NCBI GenBank assembly: GCA_963826695.1
Contig: CAWGXZ010000003.1
Span: 558,001 to 622,000 of the forward strand
Length of the DNA stretch: 64,000 nucleotides
DNA from: CAWGXZ01 sp963826695
Lineage (GTDB): Bacteria > Pseudomonadota > Gammaproteobacteria > Burkholderiales > Burkholderiaceae_C
Direction: 5' to 3'
Both the position numbers and the translations under genes were made by a program. Position 1 is the first letter of the stretch. Each line of letters opens with the position of its first letter. This document shows, one piece after another, positions 38,937 to 47,839 of the stretch. The notes under the pieces are model-generated. The model was not told the origin of the DNA. It did no database searches and saw only the letters and a list, made by a program, of their open reading frames with translations.

Positions 38937-39831
38937 AACACCACCGACGACTGGTTTCCGGGCTTCACGCGCCACTCGATCGACGTCGGCGACGGCATCG
39001 AGGTCGCTGCACGCGTCGGTGGCGACGGTCCGCCGCTGTTGCTGCTGCACGGCCATCCGCAGACACACGCCATCTGGCACCGGGTCGCGCCGACGCTGGC
39101 GCAGCGCCATACCGTCGTCGCCGCCGACTCTGCGCGGCTACGGCGACTCGGCCAAGCCGAAGGGCGCACCCGACCACGCCAACTACGCCAAGCGCGAGAT
39201 GGCCCGCGACCCGCTGGCGCTGATGCGGGCACTCGGTTTCGACCGCTTCGACGTGCTGGCACACGACCGTGGCGCCCGGGTTGCGCACCGCCTGGCGGCC
39301 GACCATCCGCAGGCGGTCGGCCGGATGGTGCTGCTCGACGTCGCGCCGACGCTCGCCATGTACGAGCAGACGACCGAGGCCTTCGCCCGTGCCTACTGGC
39401 ACTGGTTCTTCCTGATCCAGCCGGCGCCGCTGCCCGAGCGGCTGATCGAGGCCGACCCGGCGGCCTACATCCGCGACGTCATGGGCAACCGCAGCGCTGG
39501 CCTTGCGCCCTTCGACCCGCGCGCGCTGGCTGAATACACGCGCTGCCTGGCGCAGCCCGGCGCAGCGCACGGCCTGTGCGAGGACTACCGAGCCGCCGCA
39601 GGCATCGACCTGGAACACGACCGCGCCGACCGCGACGCTGGCCGCACGCTCGAACAACCGCTGCTGGTGCTGTGGGGCCGCGACGGCGTGGTGCAGCGCT
39701 GTTTCGACCCGCTCGCCGAATGGCGCCGCGTGGCCGTCGACGTCCGTGGCGAGGCGTTGCCGTGCGGGCACTACATCGCCGAAGAGGCGCCGGACGCGCT
39801 GCTGGAGAAGGTGCTGCCGTTTCTGGGGTGA
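38937..39831 (+). CDS. Alpha/beta hydrolase of the haloacetate dehalogenase type, one frameshift at about 39129
   Basis: ATG 38937. First frame: FPGFTRHSIDVGDGIEVAAR and LLLLHGHPQTHAIWHRVAPT up to VVAAD; the next frame continues LRGYGDSAKPKGAPDHANYA, so one extra base at about 39129 (GAC-T-CTG). The nucleophile region VLAHDRGARVAHRLAADHP (Asp plus two Arg), WHWFFLIQPAPLPERL (His-Trp pair), DYRAAAGIDLEHD and the terminal LPCGHYIAEEAP match the full active-site set of fluoroacetate/haloacetate dehalogenases. About 297 residues when corrected. Related hydrolases act on other esters, so the substrate is not proven. Confidence 0.85.
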
Positions 39832-39835
39832 TGCC

Positions 39836-39849
39836 GCCGGCACGCCGGC
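39836..39849 (+). terminator. GCCGGC-AC-GCCGGC hairpin after the hydrolase
   Basis: A short perfect palindrome 4 bp after the hydrolase stop, in the convergent gap before the YeiH-like gene (ends at 39944), followed by TGAAAACG. Probable weak or Rho-assisted terminator. Confidence 0.4.
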
Positions 39850-39943
39850 TGAAAACGAGGTTGAAAGGCCCTCCGTTCCGAATCAGCCCGGACCGGCAGC
39901 CCGCGCGATTGCAGCGGTCGACAACCCGGGCTTTCGTGTCGAT

Positions 39944-41002
39944 CTATCTCACGAACAGGACAGCCCCGAGCACGAGCGCCGCAATCCAGACACTCTCCGC
40001 CAGGATGAGCGCGAATGGCCGCCAGCCGGCACGGGAAAGTTGCTTGAAGGACGTCTTCATTCCGAGCGCCGCGATCGCAACGACCAGAAAGGCACGCGAG
40101 AGAAAGTTCACGCCGTCGCGGACTGCGTCTGGAATGACACCGGTCGAGTTCACTCCGACCATCGCGACGAACATCCAGAGAAACCAGGGCACCAGCGGTT
40201 GCCGTGTCGGCTTGCGGCCGAAGTTCGCTTTCGACTCCGCCTCTGCCCGAACGCGCTCACCCTTGAACGTCGCCGAGATCACGAGCACCACGCCAGCGAG
40301 CAGCGCGACCCGGAACAGCTTGACGACAGTGGCGTAGTCGCCAGTCTGGTGATTCAGGGTGTAACCGGCGCCGACGACCTGTGCCACATCGTGGATCGTT
40401 CCGCCGAGAAAAAGGCCGGCCAGTGCCGGCGGCAGGTCGAGTGCGCGCGCGATGAGCGGATACAGCACCATGGCGACCGTCGACATGACGGTGACCATCA
40501 CCACGACGGTGAGCGTGAAGCGGTCGCCATCCTTTTCCCTTGGCAGAACGGCCGAGATCGCCAGCGCTGCGGAGGCGCCGCAAATCGCGACGGCTCCGCC
40601 CGAGAGCACGCTTTGCGAACGCGTGAGGCCGAGTCGCCGCCCGAGCAGGAAGCCGAAGCCGATGGTCGTCAGCACCGCGGCGATCACGATGCCGGCGGTG
40701 GTCAGGCCGAGACCCGCGATCTGTGCCGCCGTGATCCGGGCGCCGAGAAGTCCGACCCCGAGACGCAGCACGTTGCGCGAGCAGAACTCGATGCCGGGCT
40801 TCGTCTGCGGATCGAAACTGAGGTAGTGAAACGACACGCCGAACAGCAGTGCGTAGAGCAACTGAGGTCCGCCGTGGAGGTTGGAGACGAAGGTGGCTGC
40901 CAGCGCCAGCACGCTGGCCAGGCCCGTGCCAGGAAGCCATGCGCGGCAGCGGTCGAATCCGTTTCGGGTTGCACCGAAAGCAAGGAAAGTGGCGTTCTTC
41001 AT
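39944..41002 (-). CDS. YeiH-family (UPF0324) putative anion exporter, inner membrane
   Basis: 352 residues, about ten predicted membrane helices (for example GIVIAAVLTTIGFGFLL and LTVVVMVTVMSTVAMVLYP). Family motifs: LLYALLFGVSFHYLSFDPQT, CSRNVLRLGVGLLGARITAA, SGGAVAICGASAALAISAVL and LFLGGTIHDVAQVVGAGYTL. Members are annotated as putative sulfate/sulfite exporters. The position 58 bp from an AbrB-type membrane protein and near a TauD-like dioxygenase would suit export of an oxyanion released in catabolism, but that is inference. Confidence 0.88.
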   Translation of the reverse strand: MKNATFLAFGATRNGFDRCRAWLPGTGLASVLALAATFVSNLHGGPQLLYALLFGVSFHYLSFDPQTKPGIEFCSRNVLRLGVGLLGARITAAQIAGLGLTTAGIVIAAVLTTIGFGFLLGRRLGLTRSQSVLSGGAVAICGASAALAISAVLPREKDGDRFTLTVVVMVTVMSTVAMVLYPLIARALDLPPALAGLFLGGTIHDVAQVVGAGYTLNHQTGDYATVVKLFRVALLAGVVLVISATFKGERVRAEAESKANFGRKPTRQPLVPWFLWMFVAMVGVNSTGVIPDAVRDGVNFLSRAFLVVAIAALGMKTSFKQLSRAGWRPFALILAESVWIAALVLGAVLFVR

Positions 41003-41060
41003 CGGATCGAACGCACGCTTTCGTGCGAGCTTTCAAGTTGCACGAGGCAAGGTGCGTGCG

Positions 41061-42134
41061 TCAACGCTTTGCCGCCCGCGCTGCGGTATTGCCGAGAAGC
41101 CGTTGCATCAAGGCGAAGATCGGCGCCGCGGTCAGCACCAGGAACGCCATGCGAGAGACGTGAAATGCGGTCACGACAGGCACCCCGAGCTGCAGCAGCT
41201 TGGCCGTGATGCTCATTTCGGCCACGCCGCCTGGTGCCGTCGCGAGGATCGCAGTCGGAAACTCGATCGTGGAAACCGACGTCAGCGCGAAGGCGAACAC
41301 GGCGGCCAGCGCCATGCCGAGCAGGACCGTCACCGCGACCGACCCCACCAGCCGCGGCGCAGAGTGGAAGAACTCCGGATTGAAGCGGCTGCCGAGCGTG
41401 CAGCCGATCAGCAATTGCGCTGCGTCCAGCAGCCAGCGTGGCACCGCCGACAGCTCGATGCCGGCGCCGGTCACGACGGTCATCGCCAGCAGCGGACCGA
41501 TCAGCCAGGCGTTGGGCGTGTCGAGCATGCGCAGCGCGAGTCCGCTGCCGAAGGCGATCACCGCCATCGCAGCGAGTCCCTTGTAGTCGACCGTCGAGGC
41601 TGCGGGCGACCAGATTTCTGCCCCGTGCGCCCCGCTCCAGACGATCAGCGGCGGCACTGTCAAAACGACGATGAGTACGCGCAGCGCCTGCGCCGCGGCA
41701 ACCCAGTCGGCACGCCCGCCGACACGATCCGCGAGCTGCGACATTTCGGCCGCCCCGCCGGGCAGGCTGGCAAAGAAGGCGGTGCGGAAGTCGCATCCCG
41801 AGAGCCGCCGGAGGACCAGCGCGCAACAGGTGCCCGCGACGAACGCGAACAGCGCCGCGGCCACGATGAAGTGTGTGAACCGAAGCACCTGCTGCAGCAC
41901 TGGCGCGGTGAAGTAGAGCCCGAGGGCCGCGCCGATCACCAGCTGGCCGACAGGCAACCCGCCGCGCGGCCGCTCGACCGGCAACCCGAGCATTCGCGCG
42001 CCGGCCGTCGCGACCAGCGGCCCGAGCATCCATGGCAGCGGTGTGCCGAGCGCCGAGAAAGCGGCGCCTCCGGAAAGACAAAGCGCGAGTGCAGCGGGTG
42101 CGCGCCAGGCCGGCTGGAGCAGTTCCGTGCGCAT
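41061..42134 (-). CDS. AbrB-family (PF05145) integral membrane protein
   Basis: 357 residues from ATG 42134, with two repeats of a multi-helix unit; each repeat contains a PGG-E-M motif (SLPGGAAEMSQLADRVGG and ATAPGGVAEMSITAKLLQLG), the hallmark of this family of putative regulators/transporters (E. coli AbrB-like). N-terminal GTPLPWMLGPLVATAGARML and mid-chain TPNAWLIGPLLAM match each other as repeated units. Function poorly known. It is downstream of a Bug receptor (24 bp), a common pairing. Confidence 0.85.
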   Translation of the reverse strand: MRTELLQPAWRAPAALALCLSGGAAFSALGTPLPWMLGPLVATAGARMLGLPVERPRGGLPVGQLVIGAALGLYFTAPVLQQVLRFTHFIVAAALFAFVAGTCCALVLRRLSGCDFRTAFFASLPGGAAEMSQLADRVGGRADWVAAAQALRVLIVVLTVPPLIVWSGAHGAEIWSPAASTVDYKGLAAMAVIAFGSGLALRMLDTPNAWLIGPLLAMTVVTGAGIELSAVPRWLLDAAQLLIGCTLGSRFNPEFFHSAPRLVGSVAVTVLLGMALAAVFAFALTSVSTIEFPTAILATAPGGVAEMSITAKLLQLGVPVVTAFHVSRMAFLVLTAAPIFALMQRLLGNTAARAAKR

Positions 42135-42158
42135 GGCGTGGCCTGATGCCGGGGCAGC

Positions 42159-43133
42159 TTACTGTGCCTTCAGGCCGAGCGTCTTGATCGTCTTGCCCCA
42201 GGCCGCGATGTCGCGCGACACGACGTCGGCGAACTGCTCACGCGACATCGTCTGCACCTCGAGTCCCTGCAGGGCGAGCTTGTTGACGACGTCGGGGTCC
42301 TGCAGCACCTTGTTGACGGACGCGTGGAGTTTCTCCAGCACCGGCTGCGGCGTCCCGCGTGGCGCAAAGAAGCCGTACCACGGCGCGTACTCGAAATTGC
42401 GCACGCCCGCCTCGTCGAGCGTCGGCAGGTTCGGCAACGCCGGCGAGCGCCGTGCGCCCGAGGTCGCGATCGCGCGCAGCTTGCCCGACCTGATGTGCGG
42501 AATGACCGCGGGGATCGTCAGCAGCATCGCCTGGATCTGGCCGGTCATCAGGTCCGTGATCGCCGGACCCGAACCCTTGTAAGGGACGTGCTCGAGCTTG
42601 ACGCCGGTCGACGCCTGCAACACCTCCATCGGAACGTGGCCTGCGCTGCCAGGACCGCCGGAGCCATAGTTGATGGTTCCCGGCTTGCCTTTGGCCAACG
42701 CAAGGAACTCGCCGACGGTCGTGACCGGCAGCGAATTCGTCACCACCAACACGTTGGGCGTCGCACCGACGTAGGCGACAGGGATCACGTCGCGCGTTGT
42801 GTCGAACGACAACTTGTCGTAGAGCGCAGCGTTGAACGCGAGCCCCATGTGATGGAGCATCAGCGTATGGCCATCAGGCGCCGCCTGCGCCAGCATCCCT
42901 GTGGCGATCGAGCCCCCCGCGCCACCCTTGTTGTCGACGACGAACGGCTGGCGAAGCTCGCCGGTCAGCTTCTGCCCGACGATGCGCGCAACGATGTCGA
43001 CCGTGCCACCGGCAGCAAACGGCGCGAGCACGGTGACTGGTTTGGTTGGATAGTCGATCGCCGCTGCGGAGATGACCGGACCGGCATGAAGCAAGGCGGC
43101 GAAGGCACCCAGCAGCGAGATTCTTTTCAACAT
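42159..43133 (-). CDS. Bug-family (TctC) periplasmic solute receptor
   Basis: 324 residues from ATG 43133 with a Sec signal peptide. Motifs: VTVLAPFAAGGTVDIVARIV, VDNKGGAGGSIATGMLAQAA, HVPYKGSGPAITDLMTGQIQ, WYGFFAPRGTPQ. It lies 9 bp after the enolase-superfamily gene, in the operon TauD-enolase-Bug-AbrB, so it probably delivers the acid these enzymes degrade. Confidence 0.92.
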   Translation of the reverse strand: MLKRISLLGAFAALLHAGPVISAAAIDYPTKPVTVLAPFAAGGTVDIVARIVGQKLTGELRQPFVVDNKGGAGGSIATGMLAQAAPDGHTLMLHHMGLAFNAALYDKLSFDTTRDVIPVAYVGATPNVLVVTNSLPVTTVGEFLALAKGKPGTINYGSGGPGSAGHVPMEVLQASTGVKLEHVPYKGSGPAITDLMTGQIQAMLLTIPAVIPHIRSGKLRAIATSGARRSPALPNLPTLDEAGVRNFEYAPWYGFFAPRGTPQPVLEKLHASVNKVLQDPDVVNKLALQGLEVQTMSREQFADVVSRDIAAWGKTIKTLGLKAQ

Positions 43134-43142
43134 GGCAGCCCC

Positions 43143-44264
43143 TCAGGCGTCGAAGTGAAAGCTTTGAACCTTCGTCTCGTCGAGTTCGACCCCGAGTCCC
43201 GGTCCGCCGGGCAAGTCGAGTCGACCCGACGAAATGTCGAGCTTCGAAGTGACGATGTCGTCGGCGGTCTTCAGCGGGCCGACGCATTCGAGACCTTCCA
43301 GAACGTCGCTGCTCGTCGCTGCGAGCATGATCTCGGCGACCGTGTTGATGCCGAGGCCGAAGCCGTGGCCGATGACGACCTTCATTCCCGCTGCCGACGC
43401 GGTCTCCAGCATCCGGCGGCACTTCAGGAAACCGCCCTGCTTCATCACCTTGAGCTTGACGATGTCAGCGCAATCGGCGCGGATCACCGCGATCAGGCTC
43501 TCGTGGTCGGTGATCGACTCGTCAGCCATCACCGGGATGCCGATCGCCTGACGGACCTTCGCCATGCCGGCAAGGTCGTTCTCGGCGACGGGCTGCTCGA
43601 GCAGCTGAAGCTCGAACGGCTCGAGCAGACGGCCCAGCGCAATGCCGTCTTCGACGCTGTAGCCTGCATTGGCATCGGCACGCAGCGCCATCGTCGGCCC
43701 GACCGCCTCGCGCACCGCGCGAATGCGATCGCGGTCGGCTTCGATGCCCCCACCGACCTTGATCTTGGCCGAGCGAAAACCGCGGTCGAACCATTTCTTC
43801 GCCTCGGCCGCCGCCTCGTCGGGCGGCACGATGCCGACCCAGGCGTTGAAGCGCAAGCTGTCGACGACCGCGCCGCCGAGGTACTGGTGCACGGGGATGC
43901 AAAGCCTTCGCGCGAGCAGGTCGATGCACGCCATTTCGATCGCCGCCTTGGCGTCGAGGTAGCCGTCGAGCGCTTCGTCCATCATCCTCACGAGTCGGTG
44001 CGGATTGCCGGCGTCGAGCCCGTCGACCAGCGGCGCGAGGCGGGTGCGCAGCGCCGCAAGCGACTGCTCGATCGTCTCGGCCGAATAGCCCGGGGACGGG
44101 TCGATGTTGCCGAGACCGATGCTGCCGTCGTCAGCCGTCAGGCGCACGATCGCGCTTTTTTGCGCCTTCTTCGTGATGTAGGCATTGCGAAAGCCCGGGC
44201 CGACGAGCGGTATCGCGACGCCGAATACCTCGACGCGACGGATCGGAAGCTGCATTCCCTGCAT
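43143..44264 (-). CDS. Mandelate racemase/muconate lactonizing enzyme (enolase superfamily) protein
   Basis: 373 residues from ATG 44264 (a second ATG is at 44255). Superfamily residues: catalytic KxK in FRSAKIKVGGG, metal ligands in ALRADANAGYS, LLEQPVAEND and PVMADESITDHES, second base in ADIVKLKVMKQGG and the C-terminal VIGHGFGLG. Could be a cycloisomerase, dehydratase or racemase; the KxK plus Lys arrangement resembles muconate cycloisomerase or dipeptide epimerase types. Its start overlaps nothing but is 1 bp from the dioxygenase stop, so the two are co-translated. Confidence 0.88.
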   Translation of the reverse strand: MQGMQLPIRRVEVFGVAIPLVGPGFRNAYITKKAQKSAIVRLTADDGSIGLGNIDPSPGYSAETIEQSLAALRTRLAPLVDGLDAGNPHRLVRMMDEALDGYLDAKAAIEMACIDLLARRLCIPVHQYLGGAVVDSLRFNAWVGIVPPDEAAAEAKKWFDRGFRSAKIKVGGGIEADRDRIRAVREAVGPTMALRADANAGYSVEDGIALGRLLEPFELQLLEQPVAENDLAGMAKVRQAIGIPVMADESITDHESLIAVIRADCADIVKLKVMKQGGFLKCRRMLETASAAGMKVVIGHGFGLGINTVAEIMLAATSSDVLEGLECVGPLKTADDIVTSKLDISSGRLDLPGGPGLGVELDETKVQSFHFDA

Positions 44265-44265
44265 C

Positions 44266-45135
44266 TCAGGCTCCGAACGCCGGCGAGATCGCCGGGCCCT
44301 TGATCTGCGTACGGTGCATGATGCGGCGCGCCTCCGGGTCGAACGAATCACGACGGTGCAACGTGCAGCGGTTGTCCCACAGGATCAGGTCGTGCTGGCG
44401 CCACACCTGCTTGAAGGTGAACTGCGGCTGGGTCGCGTGCTCCCACAGCTCATCGAGGAGCGCATCGCTCTCCGACAGTTCGAGCCCGAGGATGTAGCTG
44501 TTGCGGCGACGTCCGAGGAACAGCGCCGGCCGGCCGGTATCCGGATGCGCGATGACGAGCGGATGGCGCGATCCCGGCGCTTCGCGCGGGTCGGTCACTT
44601 CCTTCATGCCCTTGCGCATGATCCCGGCACTGTTGTAAGTCGCGTCGTGGACCGCCCTCAGACCGGCAATGCGCTCCTTCATCGCGGCAGGCAGCGTCTC
44701 GTACGCAAGGTACATGTTCGACCAGTGCGTGTCACCGCCGCTCGGCGGAATTTCGAGCGCATGCAGCAGTGCGGCGCGCGGCGGGTTGTCGACGTAGGTC
44801 ATGTCGCAATGCCACACCGCCTCGCCGTCGCCCAGGTTGCCGATCGGCGCACCGCCGACCTTGACGTTCGAGATGACGTTGATCTCGGGGAAGTCTTCGA
44901 GAAAGGGCTTGCCGTATGGATTCGGCCCCGGAGGGTCGAGAGGTCCGAGCAGACGGCTGAACGCGAGCAACTGAGGATCGGAGAGCGCCTGGCCGCGAAA
45001 GCGCAGCACGAGGTGATCGGCCCACGCCTGGCGTATGTCGGTGATCGTTTCTGCGTCGATGGCCGCATGCAGATCGACGCCGGTGATGTCGGCGCCGAGC
45101 GCCGGTGCAAGGGGTGTGACGGTAATGCGAGCCAT
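44266..45135 (-). CDS. TauD/TfdA-family Fe(II)/2-oxoglutarate-dependent dioxygenase
   Basis: 289 residues from ATG 45135. The facial triad is in WHCDMTYVDNPPRAALLHAL (HxD) and LWDNRCTLHRRDSFDPEARR (distal His), with the 2-oxoglutarate-binding Arg following. N-terminal LGADITGVDL and DHLVLRFRGQALSDPQLLAF are typical. Family members hydroxylate sulfonates, aryloxyalkanoates, sulfate esters or carnitine-like compounds; the substrate is not evident. First gene of the leftward operon, with a good promoter and a divergent LysR gene upstream. Confidence 0.92.
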   Translation of the reverse strand: MARITVTPLAPALGADITGVDLHAAIDAETITDIRQAWADHLVLRFRGQALSDPQLLAFSRLLGPLDPPGPNPYGKPFLEDFPEINVISNVKVGGAPIGNLGDGEAVWHCDMTYVDNPPRAALLHALEIPPSGGDTHWSNMYLAYETLPAAMKERIAGLRAVHDATYNSAGIMRKGMKEVTDPREAPGSRHPLVIAHPDTGRPALFLGRRRNSYILGLELSESDALLDELWEHATQPQFTFKQVWRQHDLILWDNRCTLHRRDSFDPEARRIMHRTQIKGPAISPAFGA

Positions 45136-45170
45136 GGTGTTTCCTGCGCAGGGTGCCAACGAAGGACGCG

Positions 45171-45199
45171 AACATAGCAGTGCAGGGGGATGCTGTAAA
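45171..45199 (-). promoter_or_regulatory. Sigma70-type promoter for the dioxygenase operon
   Basis: On the minus strand TTTACA (45199-45194) and TATGTT (45176-45171) are 17 bp apart, with the ATG 36 bp downstream of the -10. This lies in the 119-bp divergent gap with lysR, which is AT-rich around 45195-45235 as expected for a LysR-controlled intergenic region. Confidence 0.65.
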
Positions 45200-45254
45200 C
45201 GATATATTTGGAGCATCAAGCGATACGGAATTGATATCTCGGAGCAAAGAGCCG

Positions 45255-46271
45255 ATGCCGTCCAGGTTGTTGCAGCGCCGTCACATCGAGGCTTTGGTCG
45301 CCGTTGGCGACACCGCGTCGGTGCACGGAGCTTCCCGTGCACTCGGCATGCCGCAACCCGCTCTGTCGCGGCTCCTTTCAGAAGCCGAAAGCCTGCTGGG
45401 AGCGCGCCTCTTCGAGCGGTCGAGCCAGGGCAGCAAGCCGACACTGCAAGGTGAGGCCGTGCTCGCCCAGGCGCGCTTCGTGTTGCGCGGCATCGAGCGG
45501 CTCGGCGCGGCGACAGCGGGTGCGCGCCCTGCAATTCAGCTCGGTTGCATTGCGCTGTGCATGCACACGCTGATGCCGCAACTGCTCGAGCGCGTTTATC
45601 CCCATGTCGCCGACGAAGGCCGGAATGCGCTGCGCTTCCGACTGGTCGAGGGAAGCTCGACGATGCTGATGGATGCCGTGGTCAGAGGCAGCCTCGACTT
45701 CGCACTGCTGCGCAGCGTCGGCGGCGCGCTTGGCGATCGCGATGTGACGATCGAGCATCTGTACGACGAAGGTACCGTCGTCGTCTGCGCGGCCGACAAC
45801 GCGAGCGCGCCGGCGGGACTCGTCGACCTTGCGCAGTTGGCCGATCAGGACTGGGTGCTGCCCGAGCCCGAGACTGCCTCGCGAGCCGCATTCGATCGCT
45901 TCTGGAGCGCGGACGGGTCGCCGCCGATCCGTCCGCGGATCGAAGCGCGCTCGTTCGAGACCAATCTCGCACTGGTTGCGCGTTCCCGATTCCTGTCGAT
46001 CGCCCCTGAATCGATTGCCAGGCGGCACGTCCTGTTCGGTGAGGTGCGCATCGTGCGCATCCGGCAGACGCTGCCCGTCAGTCCCATTGCGCTGGCGCTT
46101 CGTCCGATCGCCCGGGAGGACCCGTTGCTCGAGGCATTCCGAACGCTGATCCTCGAACTTGCGCAACGGGTGCGTGCGACCTCGAACCCGGACGCGGCTC
46201 AGGCATCGACGTCGAGGCCCGCGTTGCGCGCGCGCAAGGCAGGCAACGGCTGCGAATCCAGGCGCAGGTAG
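45255..46271 (+). CDS. LysR-family transcriptional regulator
   Basis: 338 residues from ATG 45255, preceded by GGAGCAAAGAG; upstream in-frame sequence lies in the promoter gap. N-terminal HTH: LLQRRHIEALVAVGDTASVH followed by GASRALGMPQPALSRLLSEA and LLGARLFERSSQGSKPTLQG. The effector domain (IQLGCIALCMHTLMPQLLER, SLDFALLRSVGG) resembles the GbpR/galactose-binding subgroup. Divergent from the dioxygenase operon, which it presumably controls. Confidence 0.92.
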   Translation: MPSRLLQRRHIEALVAVGDTASVHGASRALGMPQPALSRLLSEAESLLGARLFERSSQGSKPTLQGEAVLAQARFVLRGIERLGAATAGARPAIQLGCIALCMHTLMPQLLERVYPHVADEGRNALRFRLVEGSSTMLMDAVVRGSLDFALLRSVGGALGDRDVTIEHLYDEGTVVVCAADNASAPAGLVDLAQLADQDWVLPEPETASRAAFDRFWSADGSPPIRPRIEARSFETNLALVARSRFLSIAPESIARRHVLFGEVRIVRIRQTLPVSPIALALRPIAREDPLLEAFRTLILELAQRVRATSNPDAAQASTSRPALRARKAGNGCESRRR

Positions 46272-46370
46272 TCGGGATCTTTTCGACCGCCAGCTGCTCG
46301 ATGTGCAGTCCGCCGGGCGCCTCGGGTGCGAGCTGAGGGCGCGCCGCCGCTGCGTGTCGGTCCACTGCCG

Positions 46371-47087
46371 TCACACCCCGAGAAGAGCCCCCAGTTCGCT
46401 GCTCCCCCGCAGCTCGCTCGACGGACCGCCGAGCACCACCAGTCCCTTCTGCAGCACCATTGCGCGGTCCGACTCGGCGAGCACCTTGCGGTAGTCGCGG
46501 TCGACGATCAGCGTGGCGATGCCACTCTTTCGGATGTCGGCGATCACCCGCCAGATCTCGGCGACGATCAGCGGCGCCAGGCCTTCGGTGGCCTCGTCGA
46601 GGATGATCAGGCGGGGATGCGTCATCAGCGCGCGGCCGATCGAGAGCATCTGCTGCTCGCCGCCGGAAAGCTGCGAGCCGAGGTTGCCGAGGCGCTCGGC
46701 CAGCCGCGGGAAGGTGGCGAGCACCCGGTCGAGCGTCCACTCCAGGCTGCCGTCGAGGCCCCGGCGCGCCGCCATCACCAGGTTCTCGCGCACGGTGAGG
46801 TTGGGGAACACGCCGCGGCCTTCCGGGACGTAGGCGACGCCGCGCCGTGCCACTTCGTGCGGACGGGCGTTCGAGAGGTCGCGCCCGCCGATGGCGATCC
46901 GGCCCTGGCGTTGCGTCACATGGCCGAGCAGGGTGCGGATCAACGTCGACTTGCCCATGCCGTTGCGTCCGAGCAGGCCGACGGTCTCGCCACGCGCGAT
47001 CTGCAGGTCGATGCCGTGCAGCACGTGGCTGGATCCGTACCAGGCGTGCAGGCCACGGGCGTCGACCAACAGGTCGGTTGAGTTCAT
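46371..47087 (-). CDS. livF: LivF-type ABC transporter ATP-binding protein (benzoate-linked importer)
   Basis: 238 residues from ATG 47087, overlapping the livG stop by 4 nt. Walker A GLLGRNGMGKSTL near residue 39, signature LSGGEQQMLSIGRALM, Walker B LIILDEATEGLAP. The segment after Walker B reads LIVDRDYRKVLAESDR where most LivF proteins have LVEQN; I recall the DRDYR form from benzoate-associated transporters. Last gene of the leftward operon from the benzoate-CoA ligase; the 99 bp to the convergent lysR hold no clear feature. Confidence 0.9.
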   Translation of the reverse strand: MNSTDLLVDARGLHAWYGSSHVLHGIDLQIARGETVGLLGRNGMGKSTLIRTLLGHVTQRQGRIAIGGRDLSNARPHEVARRGVAYVPEGRGVFPNLTVRENLVMAARRGLDGSLEWTLDRVLATFPRLAERLGNLGSQLSGGEQQMLSIGRALMTHPRLIILDEATEGLAPLIVAEIWRVIADIRKSGIATLIVDRDYRKVLAESDRAMVLQKGLVVLGGPSSELRGSSELGALLGV

Positions 47088-47839
47088 TCGTGGCCTCCGA
47101 GGTAGGCCGCCTGGACCTCTGCGTTGCTGCGAATCGTCGCCGGCGGGCCGCTGGCGATGACCGAACCGTTGACCATCACCGTGATTCGGTCGGCGACGCG
47201 GAACACCGCGTCCATGTCGTGCTCGACCAGCAGGATGGCATGCGCGCCGCGCAGCTCGCCGAGCAGCGCCAGCATGCGCTCGGTCTCCTCGGCGCCCATG
47301 CCGGCGAGCGGTTCGTCGAGCAGCAGCACCTGGGGCGTCGTCGCCAGGCACATCGCGATCTCGAGCTGCCGCTTCTGGCCGTGCGACAGCAGGCCGGCTT
47401 CGCGCTCGAGCAGTGCTTCGAGCCCGGCGCGGCGCGCGGCGTCTCGGGCGGCTGCGCCGGTTGCCGGGTCGCGCGACGCATCGACCCACCAGCGGGCCGG
47501 CTGCTGATGCCGCGCCTGCGCCGCCAGCCGGCAGTTCTCGAACACGCTGAAGTTCGGGTAGATGGTGGTGCGCTGGTAGCTGCGGCCGAGCCCGGCGCGG
47601 GCGCGGCGCGGCTGCGTCCAGCCGGTCACGTCGGCGCCGAGCAGCTCGACCGAGCCGCTCGACGGCGCTATTTCGCCCGACAGGATGTTGATCAGCGTCG
47701 ACTTGCCGGCGCCGTTGGTGCCGATCACCGCATGCACCGTGCCGCGCTCGAGTTCGATCGACACCGCGTCGACGGCGACCAGTCCGCCCCAGCGGCGGGT
47801 GATGCTGCGGCCGCGCAGCAGGATCTCAGGCGCCGACAT
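47084..47839 (-). CDS. livG: LivG-type ABC transporter ATP-binding protein (benzoate-linked importer)
   Basis: 251 residues. Walker A VIGTNGAGKSTLINILSGEI, the LivG-type GLGRSYQRTTIYPNFSVFEN, a signature in which LSHGQKRQLEIAMCLA replaces LSGGQ, Walker B VLLLDEPLAGMGAEET and LLVEHDMDAVF. Overlaps livM by 14 bp and livF by 4 bp. Together with LivF it energises uptake through LivHM. Confidence 0.93.
   Translation of the reverse strand: MSAPEILLRGRSITRRWGGLVAVDAVSIELERGTVHAVIGTNGAGKSTLINILSGEIAPSSGSVELLGADVTGWTQPRRARAGLGRSYQRTTIYPNFSVFENCRLAAQARHQQPARWWVDASRDPATGAAARDAARRAGLEALLEREAGLLSHGQKRQLEIAMCLATTPQVLLLDEPLAGMGAEETERMLALLGELRGAHAILLVEHDMDAVFRVADRITVMVNGSVIASGPPATIRSNAEVQAAYLGGHE

Noticed and set aside
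39503..41209. A 568-codon plus-strand frame opposite the YeiH-like gene
   Set aside because: Charged low-complexity translation; the minus strand encodes a clear membrane protein.
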